A stretch of 64,000 nucleotides of DNA from Ephemerocybe angulata (Eukaryota; Basidiomycota; Agaricomycetes; Agaricales; Psathyrellaceae), in contig JAACJK010000222.1 in assembly GCA_013368325.1 (NCBI GenBank), positions 248,001 to 312,000 of the forward strand, written 5' to 3'. The notes beneath the pieces were generated by a model. It did not search any database. It was not told where the DNA came from and saw only the letters and a program-made list of their open reading frames with translations. Positions 1 to 9,338 of the stretch are shown one piece after another. Positions within the stretch are counted from its first letter, which is position 1. Each line of letters begins with the position of its first letter. A program made the position numbers and the translations under genes.

Positions 1-662
1 GGAGGTAGATGGCCTTGGCATGAGGGTAATGGCGGGCGAGGAAGGCACCACCGATCCTGAGAGCGCCAGTTCCCGAAATACTCTGTGTGACAGAAATCTG
101 TGGAGAAGGCGTGAATAGGGGCTCCGAACGCGAGTAAGTTGGACGTACGGCTCCGCGGGTCAACGGGTCGCTGTCCGCGCCATAGGCCAGCAAAGCAGCC
201 CTCGCAGTGAACTCAGGAAGACCAGTAATTGGGAGGTATTCCTTGTCAGGGATCTGGTCCCTGATGGCTTCTTCCGCCTGTTCATGAAATGAGTGGCTAG
301 TTCTGACGGAGTCTTACGCCGGACCGCACCTTCTTCACGGTCTGAAGAACATAGGGCTTGCCGTGCTCGTCACGGTAAGCACCAACACCCAGGTTAATCT
401 TGCGTGGGTTTTTGTCGGCCTTGAAGGCTTCCGAAATTCCTATTGAAAGAAGATAGCAGATTGTGAGAAGACATACGCCAAGTAGGGCAGGACACGAGGC
501 CAATGCAGCAGAATACTAAAGGAGGGGTACATAGAAGAAGAGAAACTTACCGAGAATAGGATCAGGGGGCCCCGCAGGAACGTTGGCCCAGCTGGACAGG
601 GACCGGAGTGCACTGGCACTGACGCCAGTGACAGATCGACGTGCAAGAGCAGCAGCAAGCAT
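1..662 (-). CDS. AAT1: Aspartate aminotransferase, mitochondrial (5' part, runs off the window)
   Basis: PLP-dependent transaminase that interconverts aspartate/2-oxoglutarate and oxaloacetate/glutamate, part of the malate-aspartate shuttle. Four exons are visible: 551-662, 330-439, 149-277 and 1-97, all with GT-AG introns and in-frame junctions. The first exon gives an Ala/Arg/Ser-rich presequence typical of mitochondrial import (MLAAALARRSVTG). The family signatures follow: FKADKNPRKINLGVGAYRD, then KEYLPITGLPEF and SISGTGALRIG. The catalytic lysine region lies outside the window. The start is the only ATG giving a presequence followed by the conserved N-terminus. It is divergent from the Asp-tRNA synthetase gene, 314 bp apart. 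Identity is secure; mitochondrial targeting is inferred from the presequence. Confidence 0.93.
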
Positions 663-976
663 TTTGTACAAGGGATATCAGGGAACTATACAAGCAAGAT
701 GCGGGGTATCGAGGGGGAATCTGGAGAAAATGGACAGGCAGGAGGCTTTATGGTCCTCGCTGTCGTGCGCGTTAGCAATCCGGTTCGACCGACGCCTCAC
801 AGGCGAATTGATCCGGGGTAGGGCCAGATTCCCCCAGACTGGGGTATATTTATTTATTTTCGAAGACTTAGCAGATTATCAGTATCAATGATGTAATTCT
901 GATCAGCTCAAGTCATAGTGACTCCCAAAACTTTGGCTACTTGACCTTGACTTGTTATCTTTGTCTACACTTAGCT
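663..976. promoter_or_regulatory. Divergent intergenic promoter region AAT1/DPS1
   Basis: A 314 bp spacer between two divergent ATGs must hold both promoters. The stretch near 846-860 is A/T-rich (tatttatttatttt). I recognise no specific operator. Confidence 0.5.
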
Positions 977-3042
977 ATGGCCGACTCTTCCACTAGCAAT
1001 CCCCCAGCCCCCGAGAAGGTCCCAGAGCAGACCCCCGAGCAGGCCACCGAGCAGGGGTAAGTATCTGGTCTGCTACCGAAAGCACACATCGTTGACCTGC
1101 ACTATCGGCTAGAGATGCTCCCAAAGGCCCGTCCAAGAGCGAGCTCAAGAAACGCGCTAAGGAGGAAGAGAAGAAGAAAAAGGCCGCTGAAAAGGCCGCC
1201 AAGCAGGCAGAACTTGCCCAACAGCAAGCAGCTGCAGAGGTTGTCAGTAAATCTAATCAACCAGACCCATGTACCGGATACTCAGCCACTAGCAGGACTT
1301 CGCCACTGAGAACTATGGAAAGCTTCCCTTGAACCAGTCTCAGACGCGTACCGGTCGCGAAAGGGCACAGATCCGCAGCTTTTCTGAGCGTGCTGGAGAG
1401 ACCGTACTTTTCCGTGCGCGTGTGCACAACTCTCGTGCGCAAGGAAACAAGATGGTTTTCCTCAACTTGCGTCAACGCACCGACTCCGTCCAAGGCTTGC
1501 TTATCGTCACCCCCGAAAAGGTCTCCAAGCAGATGGTTAAATGGACAGCTGGAATTGCATCTGAGGCTATCGTCCTCGTCGAGGGTACGATCGAAAAGGT
1601 TCAGGAGCCCATCAAGAGCGCGAGCGTTAGCGACGTCGAAGTCCACATCAGCAAGGTGTGTACCCAATTCAATTTAAGCGCTCAAAACTGAACACTCTTC
1701 TTCTAAGATCTGGCTTGTCTCTGGAATTGACGGCCGCCTTCCTTTCTCCGTTGACGATGCCAATCGCCCTGAAACTGAGGCCGAAGCCAGCGATGCTCAG
1801 TTCAATCGTGTCCTTCTCGAGACACGCCTGAACAACCGTGTCATCGACCTCAGGGTGCGTTGACTTCATCTTCTTCCCATCTATACTCTCCAAACCTTGC
1901 CGCATTTTAGACGCAAACCAACCAAGCGATCTTCAAACTCCAAGGAGCTATTGGCGATTTCTTCCGCGACTACCTCAAAGAGCACGGTTTCCTCGAGATC
2001 CACAGCCCCAAGCTGCAAGGTGCCGCAACCGAATCGGGCGCTTCAGTCTTTAAAGTCAGCTACTTCAAAGGTACCAAATACCTTCTCATGACGTTGCTTT
2101 GAGTTTTAACTTTCGAAATTTCATAGGGAATGCCTTCCTCGCCCAATCGCCCCAACTTGCGAAGCAAATGGCTATCGCCGCTGACTTCGAACGAGTCTAC
2201 GAGATTGGCCCCGTCTTCCGTGCTGAAGATTCCAACACCCACCGCCATCTCACCGAGTTCATGGGTCTTGATCTCGAGATGACGATTGAAGAGCATTATC
2301 ATGAGGTTATGGAGACGCTCGACGGGATGCTTGTTAGCATCTTCCGTGGTCTCCGGGACCAATACAAGAACGAAATCGACGTTGTTCGCAAGCAGTTCCC
2401 CGCCGATGAGTTCAAGTGGCGCGAAGGCCCTGAGGGAACCTTGAAGTTTACTTTCAAAGAAGCCGTTGACCTCCTCGTCGAAGACGGTGTGAACAGAGAG
2501 GTATTGGACGACATCAAGTAGGCTTTATATCCTAATTCTTTTGCTGCCTCTGCTGACGTCCAACCTCCCTTCCAGCACCGAGAATGAGAGGCGCCTCGGC
2601 AAAATCGTCAAGGCCAAGTACGACACCGATTACTACATCATTGATAAGTTCCCCATGGCCCTCCGACCGTTCTACACCATGCCAGACCCTGAGGACCCTG
2701 TAAGCAGCGCTCCACCCAAGTCATACTTCCTGCCCGGCGCTAATACATAATCTGGCATCTTGACAGACCCTCTCCAACTCTTACGACTTCTTCATGCGAG
2801 GCGAGGAGATCCTCTCTGGTGCCCAGCGTATCCACGATCCCTCTCTCCTCTGCGAGAAAATGCGCAGCAAGGGTGTCGATCCCGATTCCATGAAACCTTA
2901 TGTCGATGCTTTCCGCATGGGTTGCGCGCCTCACGGTGGAGGAGGGATTGGGTTGGAACGTGTTCTCATGCTTTTCTTGAAACTGAACAACGTCCGAAGA
3001 GCGTCTCTCTTCCCCAGAGATCCCAAGCGTCTGGAGCCTTAG
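977..3042 (+). CDS. DPS1: Aspartyl-tRNA synthetase, cytoplasmic
   Basis: Class II aminoacyl-tRNA synthetase that charges tRNA-Asp in the cytosol. Eight exons can be joined in frame from the ATG at 977 to TAG at 3040-3042. A lysine/alanine-rich N-terminal extension (around 1113-1240), typical of eukaryotic cytosolic AspRS, precedes the OB-fold anticodon-binding domain ([20 protein letters not shown]). The catalytic core follows: motif 2 is in [20 protein letters not shown] and motif 3 in [15 protein letters not shown]. The C-terminus [11 protein letters not shown] is the usual end of the family. No break is seen. The gene is complete and of normal length. Confidence 0.96.
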
Positions 3043-3997
3043 ACGATTCGAAGGTTTTTGCACAATGGTGGGCATGGTATGCGCAATTTCGTTTTACAGA
3101 CATATCTACTTTTCGGGGCTTGTGAAACATGACGCTGTGACGACCGACTAAATCAAGATGTACTTTTTCTATTCTCAAGCTGAACACGCTCTATTTATCT
3201 TTTCATCGATGTAAAAGGCTGATTGTGGGGAGCCTGGAGGCAACTCACGCATCAATCGGGGCTATACCCTGCACCCAACGTTCATGAGGAAGCTTCTTTC
3301 TCCAAAGTAACATACAAGAAGCATACCGGCGACATTCGCCATGGGCCACCCTCATACTCCCAAGCTTTCTACAATGGGCGCACGGCGACAACACGAGCTC
3401 CAATTTGAGGTCAAACACACGCCTGAACCGAAGACTGCGACGGATAAAATAGAAAAGTCGTGGAGCCAAATTACTCAATCTCAAGATTGCTTAGGTGTGG
3501 CAAGCTGAAAGAGCCGAAAAGAAGCACTCCCGGCCCAGTGTGGTTCTGATCAAAAGAACACTAACTTTCTATAGAGATCATGGATAGGGTGCGTCGCTGC
3601 AGCCTATATGTACACATACATACACCTTGATTCCCTTTTCCTTAGTTCGCCGCTCGCCGTTACGCTTGTGCCCTCTACCACTGATATGGACTAGTCAATC
3701 GGATTAGTTAGCTCCCCTCCCGTAAAGCTCTTCTCAACTGGCGTTAACCGCGACCCTGCACTCGCGTTCCAGCCGCCACAGAGCTTTATATATACCTTGG
3801 CTTCAACTCTATTCACTAGTCGCCCCACCCCCAACCTTCGCTCTCCAGCCTGCGCAGCGGCGCCACTGTGATCCCGCCTCCCCTCTAAGGTCTCCCCAAG
3901 CGCCTCCTACCTACGTTCTCTTACCCTGGGACCAGTTGCTTGCGTCCGCCCACCTCGAAGACCCAGCCTCCACCACCGTCACCGCAACATTCATAAC
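3043..3997. other. Intergenic: 3' UTR of DPS1 and promoter of the next gene
   Basis: No credible coding sequence is seen in this 955 bp. The right half is pyrimidine-rich, as is common upstream of fungal genes, and has a TATA-like run (TATATATA) near 3787-3794, about 200 bp before the ATG at 3998. Confidence 0.5.
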
Positions 3998-4561
3998 ATG
4001 CTCGGCGCCTCGACGAACACCCCGCAAGACCAGGACGGCAGCATAGGCGACGACTCCACGGATCCTTCCTGGGCAGCCAAGCATGGCGCCCATCGGTACA
4101 TTGGAATTATCATGGTCATCGTCATGGCGGTCATCGCCGTCCTCGTCTGGATGTCCATCGCCCGGTGGCCGAGGGAGCGGATCCGAAGGTTATGTTACGG
4201 AGGTCGTAATGGGCATGGAGATGGCAGTTCGGATCCGTCAAAAGTGGAGACGGGATTGGGGGTGGTTGTCGGGTCGAAGCGGGGGAGAAGAGTCAACAGG
4301 GATATTGTAGGATGTTCGGAGGAGAAGAAGGGTTCCCAGAGGCGGTCGAAGGGAAGTGTACTCTCGTCACCGGTACCATCGACGACAACGACAGTACAGG
4401 ACGTCCCGTTTAGCGATGAGAGAAAGCACAGGGATCAAAGCGTAGAATTCGGCTCGAAGAACATAGTGGGAACGACGGTTGTCCAGTTACCCGAACAACC
4501 AGCGCCTTGCGTCTGGCAGAAGAGCGGCCGGGTTTCCAGAATTGATTGGCTGAAGCGGTAG
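3998..4561 (+). CDS. Hypothetical single-pass membrane protein, 187 aa
   Basis: I do not recognise this protein. It is one uninterrupted reading frame of 187 residues. An acidic, polar N-terminus of about 33 residues is followed by one strong hydrophobic segment at residues 34-54 (YIGIIMVIVMAVIAVLVW) and a basic stop-transfer stretch (ARWPRERIRR). A Ser/Gly/Lys-rich tail with no visible domain completes it. The positive residues after the membrane segment suggest the C-terminal tail is cytosolic. The pyrimidine-rich leader and TATA-like run upstream support expression. It could be a small lineage-specific protein; the start is the first ATG of the frame. Confidence 0.5.
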   Translation: MLGASTNTPQDQDGSIGDDSTDPSWAAKHGAHRYIGIIMVIVMAVIAVLVWMSIARWPRERIRRLCYGGRNGHGDGSSDPSKVETGLGVVVGSKRGRRVNRDIVGCSEEKKGSQRRSKGSVLSSPVPSTTTTVQDVPFSDERKHRDQSVEFGSKNIVGTTVVQLPEQPAPCVWQKSGRVSRIDWLKR

Positions 4562-5285
4562 GGTCTCCAGAGGCTCTTTGACCGCCTGGATTCCCCTGGA
4601 AGGTGCGTTTTTGATACACGTTGGTATTTGGCTGGCGCTTGACCGTGCTGAAACAAATGTTGGATTAGAACACGTTTATATCGACAAGGAAGAGAAGAGA
4701 AGACGAAGCAAAGTCGTTTAGGATCCATATCATACTCCATTTCATTCAGTCTAAATCATACCCTGTAACAGCCACCTGTTTCCTCCTCTCTAGCTTGCTT
4801 TCTTGATCCACCACATCCATCCCACCTACATTCACGGACTTCTTTCTCTTGCATGCATCCTAGATGAATCGCTAGTCATCAATATGAATATAATTGTTGT
4901 AAAATAGTTTGATCCATTGGAAAGAGTGGTGTCGTAGATTCGTAAACCCCAAAGCTCGTCCACCAGGCTGGCCAGCCCTACATCGGTGGAAGAAGCTTTG
5001 AAGAAAGCCCGAGAAGGATGGATGAGTCTGCCAAAGTGCGCGCAGGAAGCATGGATAACATGCTTATCAGGCGCCGAAAACAAAGCGAAAGAAAGATGGA
5101 GTCCGTGAAGTGAATGGGTAGGGAGCCCGTGCGTCCTCTAATAGCATAATAGGAGCAAAATACAAGGATATGGGAGGAGGTATATCATAATGTACTGTGC
5201 AAGGTCAAATTAGTGCATGTTCAGAGAAACAAACAGAAGACCGCTCTCACCATACAAACGTTAATTAACCAAGCGAGGCGGGAGC
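4562..5285. other. Intergenic between convergent genes
   Basis: This region holds the 3' ends of the hypothetical membrane protein gene and of SSH4. Nothing coding is recognisable on either strand. Confidence 0.5.
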
Positions 5286-7172
5286 TTAACGCCGTCTCGT
5301 TCTCCGCCTGTCGCTCGAGCGGGAGTTGGCCGATCCAACCGAATGCTCGGGCATGGGGGTGCCCTCAACAGCAGCGGTGATAACCTCGGCTGGCAGGTCG
5401 ATGTGGACACCGTCCGCATAGGTGAACGCATCGAGGGGAGAGTACGCGGGTGGATCCCGTCGTGCCAAAGGCGAGGATGGCAATCGGTCTTCAGCTGTGA
5501 CAGTTCGGCTGCTGCCATCGCTGGCGGACCGTCGATGGCCTGGTGTTAAAGCCTGTAAGTGTATATCTCGGGGATGGGGAGTAGGAGGATTGTGGCTCGG
5601 GCTCATAGGGGAATCGGGGGGTGGGTGCAAATGCACTGTCAACTCTGATCTCGGGGCTGAGAGTGACGAAGCAAAATGAGAGATGGATCGAGCAGGAGAA
5701 TGTCGAATCCGAGCATTCGTAAAGGGGTTTCGCGCACCTGCGTCGGGAGATACAGATCTATTCGATGTAGCAGGCGACGACGGCGTATTCTGGCCGTTTG
5801 AGAGCAGGGGCTGGGAAGGATCCTCAGAACCGTCGTCGTCCTCGTATGAGTTCTCCGGCGCCTCGTCAATGGGGGTAATAGGTGGAGGGGGTGTCATTGG
5901 GGGAAGTTCCGACAGCGCTGAAGGCCGCAGCGGGGATGATGCTACGCCGGGACCTCGCCTGCGAGACCGGCGCGGCGAATTGGGGGAGGAACCTGGAGTT
6001 GCATGTGAACCATCGGGTTGACGCACGCGCCCACCGACGTCAAGCAGAATGCTGCCTCGTTCACTACCATATGCGGGAGGTGGCGCAAGCGTTCCAACAC
6101 TTGGCGCTAAGCCCCACTTCTTGACATTGGCCTCAATGAAAACAAATCCAGCTTGTCCCAGGTTTGCGTGGACGCTGCAAGGACCATCTGCGCCTATGCT
6201 AGGGAAAAGGTTCCAGCGACTGAGACCAACAAAGCCATCCTCCATCTTGCGACCATTGCGAGTGAAGAACACGGTACCTGTCCGAGGACGATATCCGACG
6301 CCTAGTACATCGCCTTCTTTCAGAGGAGGCCCAAACTGGGTGGATGTGAAGGGGTAGTTGTACGACTTGTCGCCACTGGAATGATAAGCAACTGAGTGTC
6401 GACTATGTCCTGGGACGCAAAACGGCGGATAAGGTTTTGTCGCCAATCCTACGGAAACGGTGGTTGTTTCCGGCAGATCGAACATCTTGACTTCCCAGTA
6501 GTAGACTTCGTTAAGTTTAGGCAGCGGAAGGTTTGACTGGACGCAAGATGAACTTGCTGGGTCGGGAAGGAAGGTGATTTCTGTCCTGGCGTGAACGAGA
6601 AGCGAGTTGACCGTCTCATAGTCGGGCTCAAAGGACCACGCTGAGACTCCTTTCTCTTGGATTGAGAGGAATTGAGACAGCGTGATGTCTGTTGGCAACG
6701 AGTTCGGGGGATATTGCAGCTGGTACTCTGCGGGGAACGCGTTTACTTCGAGGTCAAATTCTGACAGAATGAAGACCAGGGGCTGCGACCGACCTTTAGC
6801 ACGCAAGTAGTCCCGTCTGACGTTGTCCGGTACGTTCTCTAACCACCTCGACTCGACCCCTTCAAACCCGCCCTCTCCTTCGATAAGCTCCTCTCTGCTC
6901 ATGTCCGTCGGTCCATCGTTGTCTCGCAGGATGATACCCCTCCGTCGGCGCACAAGAAGTACACAGATCAGGAATGTCAGGAGGAGCAGGAGAAATGTTG
7001 AAAGGACTATTAACAGCGGTAGAAGCACCAGAAGAGCGTCGGGCTGCTGTGGGGTTGGAACGTCCGGGGGATCATGTTCGATGTCGGGAAACGTTGTGAG
7101 TTTCGTGACTACGTGGTGTATTTGGGAGGCAAGCGCATCGCGGAAGCCCGACTGAGACAGGTCGTCGTCCAT
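5286..7172 (-). CDS. SSH4: SPRY-domain membrane adaptor, Ssh4/Ear1 family (628 aa)
   Basis: In yeast, Ssh4 and Ear1 are endosomal/vacuolar membrane adaptors that recruit the ubiquitin ligase Rsp5 to cargo through PY motifs. The frame has no intron. From the chosen ATG at 7172 (MDDDLSQSGF) the order is: a short lumenal part, one membrane segment at about residues 46-74, a basic RRRRG border, the conserved juxtamembrane region, a SPRY domain (NEVYYWEVKMFDLPETTTVS through VFFTRNG), then a long Ser/Pro-rich tail. The tail ends near a PY motif (DPPAYSPLD); PPPAY also occurs just after the SPRY domain. An in-frame ATG at 7289 would add 39 residues without similarity, so the start at 7172 is preferred. 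The architecture matches the family; substrates are unknown. Confidence 0.85.
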   Translation of the reverse strand: MDDDLSQSGFRDALASQIHHVVTKLTTFPDIEHDPPDVPTPQQPDALLVLLPLLIVLSTFLLLLLTFLICVLLVRRRRGIILRDNDGPTDMSREELIEGEGGFEGVESRWLENVPDNVRRDYLRAKGRSQPLVFILSEFDLEVNAFPAEYQLQYPPNSLPTDITLSQFLSIQEKGVSAWSFEPDYETVNSLLVHARTEITFLPDPASSSCVQSNLPLPKLNEVYYWEVKMFDLPETTTVSVGLATKPYPPFCVPGHSRHSVAYHSSGDKSYNYPFTSTQFGPPLKEGDVLGVGYRPRTGTVFFTRNGRKMEDGFVGLSRWNLFPSIGADGPCSVHANLGQAGFVFIEANVKKWGLAPSVGTLAPPPAYGSERGSILLDVGGRVRQPDGSHATPGSSPNSPRRSRRRGPGVASSPLRPSALSELPPMTPPPPITPIDEAPENSYEDDDGSEDPSQPLLSNGQNTPSSPATSNRSVSPDAGARNPFTNARIRHSPARSISHFASSLSAPRSELTVHLHPPPDSPMSPSHNPPTPHPRDIHLQALTPGHRRSASDGSSRTVTAEDRLPSSPLARRDPPAYSPLDAFTYADGVHIDLPAEVITAAVEGTPMPEHSVGSANSRSSDRRRTRRR

Positions 7173-7391
7173 GGGAGTAGGAGAGAAGGAAGAAATAGCG
7201 GTGGTTGAAGGATGTCGCTGGCTGTGATCTCGGCGGCTGCTGAGCCAGCCTCGTCCCCTTAGCACGCCGGTCACAGGTTTCGCCGTCACGCATCACTGTC
7301 ACGTCCCCTTACAATTAAGGCAGCAGATAACTCCGGAGTCCAGTAATTAATAGTTATTATCATATTATCCTGGTCATCGTCTCTCACAGCG
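7173..7391. promoter_or_regulatory. Divergent promoter SSH4/SNF4
   Basis: Only 219 bp separate the two start codons, so core promoter elements must be shared or overlapping. An A/T-rich patch (attaatagttattatcatatt) lies at about 7344-7366. Confidence 0.5.
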
Positions 7392-8802
7392 ATGGCCACG
7401 TTCTCCCCCACATCCCCCAAGATCGTCAAGAGGAAAGGTTCTGTGCGCCGTGCAAGACAGCATCCACCAGACTCCATAGAGACCCACAATGCTGCTCTCA
7501 ACGCGATCCGCGTCCATCTCAAGGACAGCTCTTGTTATGATGCATTCCCTGTCAGCTTCAGGCTCATTGTCCTCGACACGAAATTGAACGTCAAGAAGGC
7601 ACTTCAATGCTTACTACTCAACGGTATGAGTACGCATCCAATCCCATGGGACAGGGCTTAATACGGTGTTCGTGCAGGAGTCGTTTCCGCCCCGTTATGG
7701 AACAGTTCAACATCCACGTTCGCAGGAATGCTAACTGTTCTCGATATCATCCATCTCATCCAATACTACTACCGCACTGCATCATACGACTACGCTGCAG
7801 CGGATGTCGAGCACTTCCGGTTGGAGTCCCTGAGAGGTATGGATTGCCCGATGCTATGACACTGTTCCAACTCACCTCAAATCCAGATATCGAGAAGGAG
7901 CTCGGTGTTGCGCAACCACCTCTGCTTCGAGAACACCCAACCAGTAGTCTTTACGATGCTGGGAAGCTCCTGATTCAGACACATGCACGTCGACTTCCCT
8001 TGCTCGACAATGACTCGGAAACTGGGCATGAAGTTATCGTCTCGGTCTTAACGCAATACAGACTCCTCAAGTTCATCGCAATCAACGTAAGCGCTGCCCT
8101 AACAAAAATTGTTGCCATGTTGATCACCCTCCAGTGCACCAAAGATATTCAGAGCCTTAATCAATCATTGAGAAAACTCAAAATCGGAACATACGTCTCC
8201 TCGCTACCAGGGGATCCCAAAGAAGGCGCAAACCCCTATTACCCGATTGCTACAGCCAGCCTCGACACTTCCGTCTTCGATGTGGTCCACATGTTCTCCG
8301 AACGCTCAATATCCGCAGTCCCCATTCTTGATGAAGACGGCGTTGTTGTGAATCTCTACGAGACCGTCGACGTTATCGTAAGTCGTTGCCTTTGTCTCGC
8401 CAGAAGGAAGTCCTGTTTCTGATTGAAAACTGCGCAGACTCTTGTCCGACTGGGAGCATACCAATCACTCGATCTCAAAATCAAGGATGCACTGACCCAG
8501 CGCTCACCTGATTTCCCTGGTGTTGTTGTCTGCACCGCCAACGATTCCTTGGGCACACTGCTTCAGCTAGTGAAACAGCGCCGAGTACACCGGTTGGTCG
8601 TTGTGGAGGGCGAGGTAAGTCTGCCGTTGATACCCCTGCGGATTCTTGCTTACGAAGTGTATGTGTCAAGGAGGAGGAAAAGAATGGCGGAAAGAAAGGT
8701 CGGCTCATGGGCATGATCACACTCAGTGATGTCCTACGATACCTCATTGGCAATGTTGACATTGCCGAAGCTCAAGAGACCGAAGAAGAACCTAAACCAT
8801 AG
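7392..8802 (+). CDS. SNF4: SNF1/AMPK complex gamma subunit (CBS-domain protein)
   Basis: Regulatory nucleotide-binding subunit of the Snf1/AMPK kinase, which signals low energy. The gene has several short introns; the first donor is at 7624. After splicing the four-CBS layout of the gamma family is visible. The first CBS contains DTKLNVKKALQCLLLNG and APLWNSSTSTFAGMLTVLDI. The second contains YDAGKLLIQTHARRLPLLD, the third SVFDVVHMFSERSISAVPIL and the fourth SLGTLLQLVKQRRVHRLVVV. The last exon supplies LMGMITLSDVLRYLIG, the canonical end. A short acidic tail stops at TAG 8800-8802. The gene is complete. Confidence 0.93.
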
Positions 8803-9338
8803 CCCACGGCTTAGGGCTCCCTCGCCTACCAACGGCTTCGTGTAACCCACCAGCATTCCCTTAAAGGCATGCCAGCTACGGTCAATTCGTTTCACGGCGC
8901 ATTGTTTACGACGCATACGACACGCCAGTATATCCCGTGCAGCTCTCTGCAGGCTCATGAACTCATTTGCTTCATCTTCGTTTGGATACCGTCCACTTTT
9001 CAAACTTCTCATCTTCAGACATCACTGATTGTTGTATATTACAGAGCACTGTAGATCTACTTTCTCAAAATTTGTAAAATACAAATGAAAGCCACCTATA
9101 TCCAGTTCAGGAGTCAGGACTAACGTTAAACCACATCTAGCCAAGGTTGGACCAACACATGACCAAGTCTCGGCCTGAAAGCACTGGCAGTCAGAATGTT
9201 CCGGCGCCTATCTACCAGCACGCCTTCTACACGTGGCGGAAAGGTGGTATAATCTGATACCCTTCTCTCGTCTTCCTCCTCCATCGCAGTCAACTTTTGA
9301 CCCCCTGTTTCTCCTCCACACCCACCACGACTGACTCA
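8803..9338. other. Intergenic: SNF4 3' UTR and NACHT gene 1 promoter
   Basis: This 536 bp stretch contains no recognisable gene. The last 100 bp before the ATG at 9339 are pyrimidine-rich. Confidence 0.5.
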